64,000 nucleotides of DNA from Verticillium longisporum (Eukaryota; Ascomycota; Sordariomycetes; Glomerellales; Plectosphaerellaceae), in assembly GCA_019188255.1 (NCBI GenBank), contig JAETXT010000004.1, positions 1,364,001 through 1,428,000 of the forward strand, written 5' to 3'. The position numbers and the translations under genes are program-made. The notes below the pieces were generated by a model that searched no databases, was not told where the DNA came from, and saw only the letters and a list, made by a program, of their open reading frames with translations. Of the stretch, positions 11,520-22,015 are shown one piece after another. Position 1 is the stretch's first letter; the number at the start of each line of letters is the position of its first letter.

Positions 11520-14392
11520 TCATGACCTAACTGACCAAAGGTCCCTCGACCATCCCATCTCTCGCATCTTTTTACTGCTCGAGGCTGCCGCCTTCTTTTC
11601 CCCAGAGACGATGGCCAGGGCTTTGCTGCACGCAGCAAATGCCTCTACCAGCTCTTTCATCCTGTTCCCCTTCACAAAACAGGCGGTGATATCTGAGTCT
11701 TTCTGAGCCATAACTGCTGCGAGATCCATGCATTCGAGCAAATTATCCCTCGAAACACACGTTCCTGCAAAATGGAGCGTACTGATATACGCCAGTATAG
11801 TCTCGGGAAGATAGGTGTCACGGAGCGCCTGCAGGCATTGCGCATCGTCTTCTAGACAGAAAGTCAGCAGCTGTTATTCCAAGGAATAGGTCAATCTTTG
11901 CTCACCGTCAACCAAGAGCCAGCCCTTGAACATTGGCTCTACGTATTCCTTGGCATTCTTGACTTCATTGCCGACCTGATTCCAGAAATCACGCTTGGCA
12001 GAAGGATCCCTAGATAGGTTAGTCATAAGTCTCGAATAAGAGCCATCCTGCCAGCAGCACCAATACTTACTCTCGCGACAACTCTGTCAACGAAGCGATC
12101 GTTTCCATGGTATCGAGAGCCTTGACCAGGCATTCAAGATCGCGGAAAATCCTAGCCTGGGTGGCTAGCAGCCTTGATGAAGTTTGCCTATCACCGATTG
12201 CTTCGAGCTGGTCGGCCCAGAAGGCGTCATCGATCTCCGGAACATGTGCAATGTCCGCCTCTTCCTGTCCGCCAAGACTGATCCTCTGTTGCAAAACTTG
12301 ACTCATAGTGACCCTATTTGCTAGTTGTCGGGCAGCATTCAGGCGCATAGTGCCTGTGAGAACTGTCAGTTATTTGTTGTTGCTGTGGAGGAGGGTTTGA
12401 CGAACCTAAGAAGTACTTGTAAACCTTAACGCCAACGAAAAAGACATCAGGCCAAGCCTCATCAACAAGAAGAAGCCATTCCAATGAACGGATCAACAAC
12501 TCTTCTTCTTCCGAGATCGCATCGGGGTCTTCGCCAAAGAAATCTATCTTGATGAGGCGGCCGTATTTAAGAGAGCCAGGGCCAGCTTCGATGATTCGAA
12601 ATGGCTCTCTCCTGCTGCCAGCTTCTTGTTCAACGTTGCCTAGCTGGCTCAGTATGAGCCGTGGTTGCATCTTGACGAATCGAAGTACGTCAAGACCTGA
12701 CTTTTGAATAAGCTCAAGCTGATTTAGCCGCGTATCGCGGTCTGTAAGATGTCGGAGATTGATGCTGAGGACCTCGAAAGCCCGGGGCATCGACAGTTTT
12801 GAACAATACAAGGGAATCAGCTCCTCGTATTGTGCGAGTCGAAGCAAAGTCACATAGGAGCTGATGATAGTTTCTTGTATAGCACGTGCCTGCGGTTCGC
12901 GCTCGAGTGTTGGTGATAGTGAGGTTGAAACGTCAAGGTCGTCGAGGGTGGAAAGTACAATAAGAACGTGAACGGCCACACGGAGGGTATCATAATCGCG
13001 CCCATTCACGAACCCATGTGTATCAGCCTCAGTATTGGTAGGCTCAGTATCAACCTCCCCCCGTTCCCTCGCCAATACCACGCCTTGTTGAAGAAAGTGT
13101 TGGCTAGTTTCTTTCGTGATTAGAGCCGCCTGTAGCACCTTGAGTGGCATCAAAGCTTCGTCGCGCGTAAGCTTGTGGACTTTTAGTGATTTGATAAGTC
13201 GCTTCTCGGTTGTAGATTCTTCACCATGATACTGGACAGCATCGAAAACGGCGAATTGTTGGTCGATGTTGGCAGACATTTCCGGTTGACATTGCTCAAG
13301 GACGTAACTGTCAAACTGACTGCGTAGAAGTGCATTGTAGTGCATGAACATAAAGTCGTCCCACGACTTGCAGACTTTCTCTACGCTCTGAATGTCGCCG
13401 GCCAAAACACCATAGACCGCGGATTCGATCTCGTCAGTGCCTGCATGCCTTGCCGAAGCAAAGCACATGCGTCTCCAAAGAGCGATAGAATGGGCATCTT
13501 CCTTGTGAATAACGGCATCACCTGTGCCTGCTGAAGGAAGAGCTGACAAGGATACAGCACGCCAGGTCTCTGTACGTTCGGCACACCATTCTTGAATCTT
13601 GGCCAAGGTGCAGCCGCGTCGAAGCAGCTGGTAACAACCGACCCAAATGGCTCGCTCAAAGAACTCATCCTGTGGTTCGAGCTTACGTGACTGGCGAGTC
13701 ACAGCATCTGGGTCGAGCTGTGATACGAGTGGAGCCTTGTCAGATGTCATCAACGATTGAGCGACGTTAGCGGCAAGGGGATCCAAAGGGCGCGAGGCTC
13801 CGAGAAGATCTTTGTGCAGCTTGAGAGCTGTTCGCGAATGGATGCATCCGTGAGCAATGATTTGGCCGCGCTCAGCGTTTTGCTGCAAGTCGCGAATCAG
13901 TTCGTCGATTGCAGGACCTGTTGTCGCCGTGTGTTGCAGCCACTCAAGAACCGTTTTCCTCTCTGCTGTTCGGTCGGTCTGCGCAACGAATGAGCCCCAC
14001 AGATCATCCTTTCGAGAATGGATTTCCGCATCAAGGCCTCCAGTGACTGCCGCCGACTTGGTCTGAGGGTATCTGAGCGTAACAAGTCGTTGTAGCAGAT
14101 CCCAAGTCTGAAGCTCTGATTCCCACTTGCGAATTTGCGAGATGGTTGCTGCGGGATCTGTCTCGTCTTCTGCATCATCCACATCCATCTCGTTATCAGT
14201 GAGGTTTCCGGACCCACGATGCCGTAGTTGGTCAAGACGTTCTGATGCATGGTTGTAGCACCTTTGAACAAGCTCCAGCACCCGCTCTTGCTTCTGCTGA
14301 TTTGACCCCGGACCACCGAGACAATCATCTACGGCATTCGCGAAGTGCTCTGCCTCAAAGCCTACCTCAAGGGTAAAATCACCCTCAGCCAT
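11520..14392 (-). CDS. nup84: Nuclear pore protein Nup84/Nup107
   Basis: Scaffold nucleoporin of the Y-shaped Nup84 (Nup107-160) complex at the nuclear pore, needed for pore assembly and mRNA export. Four exons on the minus strand: 12406..14392, 12071..12353, 11906..12009 and 11520..11851. All junctions are GT-AG and phases close, giving 901 aa. The product is all-helical without transmembrane segments. Landmarks are the long N-terminal exon (MAEGDFTLEVGFEAEHF...), the conserved central part EALMPLKVLQAALITKE, SYVTLLRLAQYEELIPLYCS and the C-terminal segment FVGVKVYKYFLG-TMRLNAARQLANRV. The C-terminus is KKMREMGWSRDLWSVRS. The family call rests on overall pattern and those blocks. Confidence 0.88.
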
Positions 14393-15411
14393 TGTGTTGT
14401 GACCTTCTATTTTATCCGGGGTTGCGAGTTGCTTAGAGCTGTATCCTTGTACTGAAGCTGAGAGGCGCAGTGATCGATTCTCGGTTCTGGTATTTTTATC
14501 ATCAGTTGATATCCTAGTATGAGAGGGGCCTGTGAAAGAGATATTGGCCGGGAAAGGCCCAGTTGTGCAGCTGAGGAAAGAGGAGTGTTACAGTCGAGCA
14601 GACATGCAGCCATTGCAGGGGATGAACGGCCAGAAGAGGGAACTCGGGCTAACCTTTGGAGTTCTGATCGATAGATTCAGGGCGCTTCCAGCTTCTCCAG
14701 AGCCTGGCTTGACGTTGCGATGCGCCGATCGCAGCGTGCTGTCGATAGTCGTGCCGTGTTGCGACTGTCGGGTCGAAAACGCTGCCCCCTGACGTTCGGG
14801 ACCGGTAAACGATGGTGTGGGACACGAAAGATGTCCAGGAAGTCGTAACAAGACGGAAGCAAAGAGCGCGCGCACAGATTTGGTTCCGGTTAAGGCAATG
14901 TGTGGTGAATGGCCTGCCTGGGCTTCGTCGTTGTTCGGGGATTTGTGACTTGGCTGGGGTTGACGCGACTACCAAGGTGGAAGAGCAAATGTCGTGTAGG
15001 GTACCCACTCCAGTAAGGTAGGTACCTCACTCAGTCTCAGGAATCTCAGCACCAAATAGTGGGCGATATAAAGACTGATGAGCCGATTGGTCTGTGCATA
15101 TGCCCCACTAACAAAAGTTTTATAAGTACTGGCGATTGTTGCTCGGGTTTAATTTGAATTCTCTTCTCTTCTTCATACAATGTCTTTACGGCTTTCATAT
15201 TAGAGTCTCGGAACAGGTATTCAATGCTTGTTCAGGTCCCTTGAGGATCTCTTGCGTGCTCATTGATGGCCCAGATCGATGGTACTTGGTACATTTCCCT
15301 CTTCTAAAAGTTGCCAGATTTTCTCCATTCTGGCGGACGCGCGGTTCAGATGTAGGGCACATTTAAAATTCCGACGATGTGCGATGAGGCGTCGCTCGCC
15401 GCTCCTGCTTG
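14393..15411. other. Intergenic region between nup84 and cmc4
   Basis: About 1 kb upstream of nup84 and downstream of cmc4. Contains GGTACC-type motifs around 14998..15030. Small frames on both strands lack recognisable features. Confidence 0.55.
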
Positions 15412-15680
15412 TTACATTTGCGCTGTCATTTGTTTCTTCTTGAGTCTCAAGAGGTCGGCTTTTGGACAACTAGCAGAAACTGCAGAATCTCCTTGCTCGC
15501 GATAGAATGCTTCGCAGCACTGATACAGCGCCAGCACATGTGCCTGACATTTGGCGTCGTTGAAGCCGTTCCTGGTAAGGCAGTCTGAAATTTCACAGTC
15601 AGCCCTTGATGGCCTGCGGGTCTCCCTCCTCGTCCATCGGCGTACATACTTTGAATCTCGCACTTCGACGAGCAGCGCAT
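15412..15680 (-). CDS. cmc4: Mitochondrial CX9C protein Cmc4
   Basis: Small twin-cysteine protein of the mitochondrial intermembrane space, of the type imported by the Mia40 disulfide relay. Two exons: 15650..15680 (31 nt) and 15412..15584, with an intron carrying a GTATGT donor and TTTCAG acceptor; 67 aa. The spliced product reads MRCSSKCEIQNCLTRNGFN, followed by DAKCQAHVLALYQCCEAFYRE and ASCPKADLLRLKKKQM. This matches the CEIQxCL...KCQ...CC pattern of Cmc4/p8-MTCP1. The unspliced frame reads through the intron and masks the conserved N-terminal cysteines. A slightly longer N-terminus from an upstream exon cannot be excluded. Confidence 0.85.
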
Positions 15681-16824
15681 GTGTTACTTAGAAGGTCCAA
15701 CCAAGTTAAGTGGAATAGTCTCGGCTCACCGCACGCGCATGGCATGGCGGGTTGTCCCGCAGATCTGCTTGCAATGTCTGGTGCGAAAGATAAGCATAAG
15801 TATACATTTACAGCGACCTCATGACAGCACTGGATCTTTTTCAGTACTTACCATTTTCTTTTGCTTCTGTAGTCGGAAATGGCGTTCTGTTTGTTGCTCC
15901 CCAAAGTGTGTCACAATCAGGTTTGTGTAAGGAAAGACGAGGGCGTAGAATGCAGCCGAAGGAGGACAGCTTCTTTTCCCAAATCGAACGGGGGCTGGGA
16001 AGCACGTAATGACCCAGAAGCTGGATTTGGGAGGTGGAGGTTGTAAACGGTTTAGGTGAAGCATGTGGGGAGTCACGTCATTGCTCTTCATAGGCACATG
16101 GCTGCGTACCTGGCTAGGTCTGTACTCAGTTGGGCGAGGTTGCTCTTGTAGATCGTGAATGACAAAGGCACGTCTCATGTACAGGTACCCGAGATGTAAC
16201 TTGGCACGTTGTAGGGCCGCAATGAATATTTCGACGAAGAAGAGTGCCTCCGACCTGGTCACTTACCCCCCATGTAAGCCTAATGTCGACAAGGGAAATT
16301 GTGGGTCTCGAGAGGTCTACTGTAGGGATCAGTACCCACCCACACTGTACTGTACCTAGGTGTATCCGTCTTGTAGGTACCTTATCACGTTATCGAGGCT
16401 GCTGGGGACCACTTCCTGACAGCAAGGAATCTTCCAGTCAGGTACCTTATTCGACACCAACCTTACTGACTCCTGCCCCGCCTCGGCAGCAACCTTTGGT
16501 CCCTCCTTCACCTTATCGCGATCATCGCCTCAGAGAGAAGGCTCTCAAACCCGCAACACAACTCCCAACAGCCACGGCATCTGCCAGCTTTCATCGCCAA
16601 CGACGCGCATGATCCCTTGGAGCTCGAAGCTACCTTTGATCAAACCCGTCAGTCAACTTGGCTCATCACCACCTACCGCTTCCCCCACGCTCTCTCGTCC
16701 TCCATGCTCCTAGTTTTATGCGGTCGCTCCACTTCACGATTTGCTATAAACGCTTTGCTAACCATGTTGTGGTCTTGCAGATACAAACCCATCGCCTGAT
16801 ATCCTCCCCGAATCATAGGCCACG
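15681..16824. other. Divergent promoter region cmc4 / SUMO
   Basis: About 1.1 kb with several GGTACC-type motifs (near 16181, 16356, 16376 and 16441). A CTAAC...TTGCAG signal at about 16757..16781 suggests the 3' end of a 5'-UTR intron of the SUMO gene. A minus-strand open frame of about 147 codons (15819..16262) has no recognisable motif. Confidence 0.55.
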
Positions 16825-17185
16825 ATGTCTGCTGAGCATGAGAACGGCAGTCCTTCGGTGCCTGCTCCAGACGCCGAAGCTGTTGAGCACCTCAACATTA
16901 AGGTGACAGACAACAACAATGAGGTTTTCTTTAAGATCAAGAAATCGACAAAACTGGAGAAGCTCATGAATGCCTTCTGCGACCGGCAAGGAAAAGCATT
17001 CAACACGGTTCGTTTTGTGTTTGAAGGACAACGGGTTCAACCCACAGATACACCTTCAGCAGTAAGTTCCCGCATTTGCCATTCTCATTCTCTTCAACCG
17101 AAGCGTGCTGACGTCTGTGGCCTAGCTCGAAATGGCCGATGGCGACACACTTGAGGTGTACCAAGAACAAGTTGGTGGTTGTTGA
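16825..17185 (+). CDS. smt3: SUMO (ubiquitin-like modifier)
   Basis: Small ubiquitin-like modifier conjugated to lysines of nuclear proteins. Exons 16825..17061 and 17126..17185, with a 64-nt intron (GTAAGT donor, CCTAG acceptor); 98 aa. The product begins with a flexible acidic tail (MSAEHENGSPSVPAPDAEAV) and then the beta-grasp fold: EHLNIKVTDNNNEVFFKIK, STKLEKLMNAFCDRQGK, VRFVFEGQRVQPTDTPS. After splicing it continues ALEMADGDTLEVYQEQVGGC. The C-terminal Gly-Gly is followed by one residue (Cys), so a Ulp1-type protease would expose GG. All landmarks of SUMO are present. Convergent with the LIM gene. Confidence 0.96.
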
Positions 17186-17517
17186 TGCGCCACCCCCACG
17201 GCGAATACGGACTGGCAGTTCACAGCACAGGGTCGGTAGTGGTGTTGAAGGCATGGATTTTACTATTAGGAACGAAGGACATCGCATTCCTGCGATATTC
17301 GGCCGAAGATCAACTAGACGCGGGAATCAAATTCTGGTCATTAACAATCTGCGAACCCAAGGCTTATCCCATTCAAAGTGCGTCTCTTGCTATGCGGAAC
17401 AAGAAAAATCAGTGCAGGTCACGAAATGGCATTCGGTGTGGCAGCGGCCAACGAAAAGCATGCAATCTGGACTGAGTCCCTCAACTTCTGCAGGAAATCT
17501 GACTACCCTAGACACGT
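17186..17517. other. Convergent intergenic region SUMO / LIM gene
   Basis: 332 bp of presumed 3'-UTR sequence of both genes. Nothing else is recognised. Confidence 0.6.
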
Positions 17518-19965
17518 TTAAGCCTTGAGTTGCCTAGCCCGACAGCCAGTGCAAAGAACTAGTGTCCTTTCTCCATCTACCTGGGGGAATACTTGTCCGT
17601 CGTCAAACCCCCCATTACAAACAGCACAACGGAAGCAATCATCGTGCCACTCCCCCAGAGCCTGTATGTACTGCCCAATGACAGCGCGTCGGCACTTTTT
17701 GCATTTGGGGGCTCGTCTCTCTGTGCGCTTGGTTTGACAGTTGATGCACCAAGCATATCCGTCCTTTTCAATGTGTGTCATGCCTTGGTTGAATGGGTCA
17801 CCACACTCGGCGCAAAAGAAGTGACCGTAGTGCCAATGCTCTCCAAGGGCCACAATATGCTCACCTAGGATTGGTGTCTTGCAGTGTTTGCATCGGGGTG
17901 CATAAAGCTCATGCCAGTCCAGATGACAGAAGAACCGGAATCGTTCGTCTCCGTCCTCTTCTCTTGTCATGCCTGGCGTCTCTTCCAGAACTTCCCCCTC
18001 AGCCCTACGCCTGATTCTGCTCAGGCGATTAGTACGATACGATTCAGGCTCAGGACTGATTTCGAGTGCTTCCAGCCCTGTACCGCAAGAGTAGCATGTG
18101 AAACATTGGGGGTGAAACCGTTCTGGGACACCAGCAAGTGCAACGAAGCGGCCCTCGATTGGAAGACTACATTCGTGACATGAGGTGCTCGATCGATAGC
18201 CCCCTACGGGAGCTGGCGACCAGTGGCCTCTAGGCCGTGTGCCGGCTGTGTTTTTGCCCCCTCGTGCCTGCGGTGTTGGAAGAGGACGTGTCGACGATCT
18301 CATTCCATGATGGTTATCCTCAGGCGTTACGATTGATGGAATGACTGGCATGTCGTTGGGCATTTCGCATGCACCCTGGACGATGATGGATGGCGCCGGT
18401 GGACATCGGGATGCTTCCGAATCCATGTCATCCTGGTCTGGTATCACGATAAGGGGAATAGTAGGTGACATGTGACCTGATTGTTCTCTCCATGGGGATG
18501 AGCTGCCGAAAGCTGATCCTGGCTTCTTATCAACCGTGTCCTCTGGAGCTTTCCAGTCTGTGTCGAAGCTTACGATCGGACGTCCTGGATTGTCGCTGAC
18601 GGCGGAGGGAGTGGGCAACTTGGCACTGCGGTCCTTCAACCTCATGCTGGTCGCTTCTCGAATATCATCGCTTCGTCTTTCGACCCCACTGTCCCTACAC
18701 GTCTCTTGGTCTTCTGGAAGAATGATATGGGGAACATTGGTCGTATACTGTGGGTTTCGTGACTGGCTGGGGGGCTCGCGATGAACGTCGATCGAGACCC
18801 TTGCCTTCTGCACATCGACTTTTTTAGCAGGCGAAGTCGCAGTGAGGTGATCTTGATTCCGGAGTTTCCTTGAGGCGGCTGTGGAGGGGGCGTCTACACC
18901 CATTTGCGGGGCATGGGCGTTGTTGTCAGGTAATGTACCTTCGGGTTCTTCCCAGATCTGGTCCCCGGAGAACGGACGATCAATCTCGCCACTGATATTC
19001 CTCTTGGTGCTAACCCGGCGACTCCCCGGTTGAAGGGGTGCCGGCTGTGCTGCTTGTTGCATACGAGGTTCGTGCACAAGAGTCTTCGTGTTCGCATTAT
19101 GTGCTTCGTCGGCAGATGGTCCATGTGAGTATCCTAAAGAGAACCGGCTCCTGCGAGAATGGACGTTGGTGTCGATTGAAGACCTGTTGGACGAGGCCCC
19201 TTCGCCCGCCAGAGACGTCACAGCGTTCCCCCCAGTTCTTCTTCCGAAGCTTGCGGTGCGAGCGTGCTGATAGCTGTTTTTCCTCATGTGGGGCTTGTAG
19301 CGGTATGGCGCATTGGGTTGAGGTTCGACTCCATGACGATGTTGCCACACTAGCTCTGAGGCTTCTTCCTGTGCTGCATCGTATAGTTTCCGCTCGTCGC
19401 TGTCATGCGTGCTCTGATTGTCGGCAAGCTTCATGTCATCCATTGCATGGCGGAGAGAGCCTGCTTCTTCTTTCTCCATCCACCTCTGGCCTCTTTCTAT
19501 GTACTTGACACTAGGCAACAGATTGGAGGGTCCTTTAAGTGATTTGGACTGAGTAGACTGATAATCGTGGGCTTTCGTGGTTGCCGTAGGGAGACGGGAC
19601 GACACACTGGTGGAAGTATTACATATGGTGTTGGGAGTCGCCCCGGCACTACTTGGTAATTCTGGCATGCCTGCAGGCGAGGTTCTTATGGTATTGGCAT
19701 CGTCTTTGATGGTGGATGGCTCTTCACGGCTTCGAATACTCGTGGTCGGCAAGGGCCTTGCGCCGCCTGGGCGAGCAATACGATTGTTTCGAAGGTCGGC
19801 AAGATAGGCAGCTGCGTGCATCCCTTGTTGTCAGATCAATCGTTCGTGTTGATGAACCGCACCCAAGGTGTACACTTAGCTCTTACCAAACTGCCCATTG
19901 TCCATGTACGTCGGCGATGGCGGGGTGACCTTGCGGGTCTTTTCGGTGGATTTCTTGCGGTTCAT
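17518..19965 (-). CDS. Paxillin-like LIM domain protein
   Basis: Likely actin/Rho-signalling adaptor of polarised growth and septation, by analogy with Pxl1-type fungal LIM proteins. Exon 1 is 19887..19965 (MNRKKSTEKTRKVTPPSPTY...MDNGQF) and exon 2 is 17518..19811; 790 aa. The join gives GQFAAYLADLRNNRIARPGG, a conserved N-terminal block. The long middle is disordered, Ser/Pro/Thr-rich. Three LIM zinc-binding domains occupy about residues 568-790. LIM1 (CHECSLPIEG...) carries an Arg/Glu-rich insertion of about 30 residues. LIM2 starts CKHCKTPILGEHIVALGEHW and LIM3 starts CKKCRRAVIGQYIQALGEWH. An internal ATG at 19821 lies in the intron frame and is not the start. Confidence 0.88.
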
Positions 19966-20526
19966 TCTCACGAAAGGATGGATCAGGGCCGTTCGCCTCT
20001 AGTTCGCGAATAGATGTAAAGTCGGCAAAGTTCAGAATTTATGACGGCTTCTCGAGCAACAGTGCAGATCTGTCTGTTTGGTGTATGTCTGAATGGTGTT
20101 TAGTGGCCTCAATTACAATCTTTCCATGACTGGTTTGAGTTGAGTTGGGCTGGTCCGCGACACGGTCGTCACAGCAACGGTGCCAACTCAACAATGCATT
20201 TACGCGACATCGCCGCACAGACGCGTCTCCTAGGTACCTAGGTACCTAGGTGGGCATCCAGTGGCGGGTCAAGAACAAAGACATCACCCACCAGTCAGGT
20301 ACCTACTTAGGGAGGTAGTTACATTTGACCTTGCCCATGGGAACAAGAGCCTAAGCAGCCTACAGCCTGTCACGCTCAACTCAACTGGGGTTGGTCACAT
20401 GCGGATTATATATCAAGCTACTATCATTATCAAGCTTAGTTGCACACCTACAAACCAAACCCGTTCGTAGGGCAGCATGCGCCAAGGGCTTGCAGCAAAG
20501 CTGGCTACCTTAGCCAAAGCATTCTC
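19966..20526. other. Intergenic region with perfect CCTAGGTACC palindrome
   Basis: Promoter side of the LIM gene and 3' side of cox19. Holds the perfect palindrome annotated separately; otherwise no gene or RNA is recognised. Confidence 0.6.
20229..20250. repeat. Perfect 22-nt palindrome of CCTAGGTA units
   Basis: Alternating CCTAGG and GGTACC blocks read identically on both strands across the 22 positions. It is the most regular member of the GGTACC/CCTAGG sequence family found in many spacers of this window. Confidence 0.9.
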
Positions 20527-21049
20527 TTACCATCGCAATTCACCCTTAGTTCCTTTACCATCCTGTGATTGTTGCCCACCTGTCCGCTTGGTTTCATGAG
20601 AATCGTTCCCGAATCCCAAATTCTTGAAGTCGTCTCGGGCCATCAAGTTCCTTATGAGGCAATGTCAGTCAGCGAGCGCGAAGTCTGATGGGCCAGAGTA
20701 ACTCACCGGTCCATGCGGCAGGTCAAGTAAGACTTAGCCAGATCGCGACACGCGGCATCATTGACGCCAGAAACTTTCTTCATACAAGACAAGTAGGAAG
20801 CCATGACATGTTTACACTCTCCTATTGGCAGATGACACGCCAAGGAGGTCAGCAAAGCTTGTCATAGTTTTAGCAGGGCAACGGGAGAAAAATACCATCG
20901 TGGTCGAGGGGGAAGCTACCCCGTTGCGGACTGTAAGATGAACATTAGATTTCTAGGATTCAAAAATCCACCATAGTAAGTCGGGAGATTGCTCACGGCG
21001 TGGGCTTGGAATATGCCGGTCCTCCGCCTGGACTGCCGAACGAACTCAT
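20527..21049 (-). CDS. cox19: Cytochrome c oxidase assembly protein Cox19
   Basis: Twin CX9C protein of the intermembrane space (and cytosol) needed for copper delivery to cytochrome c oxidase. Four small exons: 20997..21049, 20896..20930, 20707..20821 and 20527..20650. All are GT-AG with phases closing to 108 aa (yeast 98). The product starts MSSFGSPGGGPAYSKPTPPQ, then RGSFPLDHDG. Two CX9C motifs follow, C-KHVMASYLS-C and C-RDLAKSYLT-C, and then the diagnostic RMDRNLMARDDFKNLGFG. Exon lengths of 35-124 nt hide the gene from simple frame searches. It is divergent from dnm1, a mitochondrial fission gene, with 966 bp between starts. Confidence 0.93.
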
Positions 21050-22015
21050 CGGATGCTGGTAATAGAAATGTGACGTGCGATGTTACAAGCTCATGGAACT
21101 ATGAGGGCAATGTGTGCCTGAAGGCTACCTATGCACGTGAGGCCCAGTAAAGCTGTACCGCAAATCGTTCCTGTCCCTTGTCGTCGCTGTCGTCCAGAAT
21201 GGAGTATTCGTAAACCTGGAATGCGTTTAACGAGCCTGTAGGCGTGTGCAGCAGAATGACCCACGAGGCAAACTCGATATCAGACTATAGCCCTCCCACG
21301 AATACACTGGATACAGGCTGCTGTATTCGAGTACTGATAAGAAGATACTAGTGCTCGTTCGCAAAACACACCATTATACTGCAATGAATGCTTAGGTCTG
21401 GCCTGATCCGTTCGGCCGACCGTCACTCGAAACAAAGTAACGTTCTATCGACGAGTACGCGCTATACACATATTAATCACTGAGATGTCAACAAGAACGC
21501 CGTGTGTCGCAACCAGCCATAATGCCCTTGAGCGTCTCGCCCCACTATTGCAATACGCATGTTATCCTTATCTACAGACAATCAATCGTAAGGCGGCTAG
21601 TCGGGACCAGGCTTAGGACCGTGCTAGCTGTCCAGAGGTCCAAGGTCTTCAAGGGAGTTGGTGGATCGCGCATGAAATCTCCAAATTGATCTATCGAGAA
21701 GGACCTTGCCTCCGTACGCCGAGCATAACGCAGGTCGCAGGCACGCTTGACATTGCTAGCCGTCTGTCAGCTTTGCCAATCAATCGCTCAGCCGAATTTC
21801 ATCCACTCCTCGCAACGCGGCGTCGCTACTAGCGACTTCACTCTGGATATTGTCGCGTCTCAAGGTCCAACCCCAGTTTCGAACTCGACCAGCAACCTTC
21901 CGACGGCATTAACCTTCCTTGCGGTCAAGCTTCTAGCTACGCCGAATCACCCCACCCTATCGCTGCAGACTCTTTCCTTTTCGCAGCAAGATACGACTGT
22001 CAAGCTATAGTCATC
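21050..22015. promoter_or_regulatory. Shared divergent promoter region cox19 / dnm1
   Basis: 966 bp separate the two divergent start codons. The dnm1-proximal half (21800..22015) is pyrimidine-rich on the plus strand, as in fungal 5' leaders. No specific factor site is claimed. Confidence 0.5.

Noticed and set aside
15819..16262. Minus-strand frame of 147 codons between cmc4 and SUMO
   Set aside because: No recognisable motif, no ATG at its 5' end, and it lies in a divergent promoter region.
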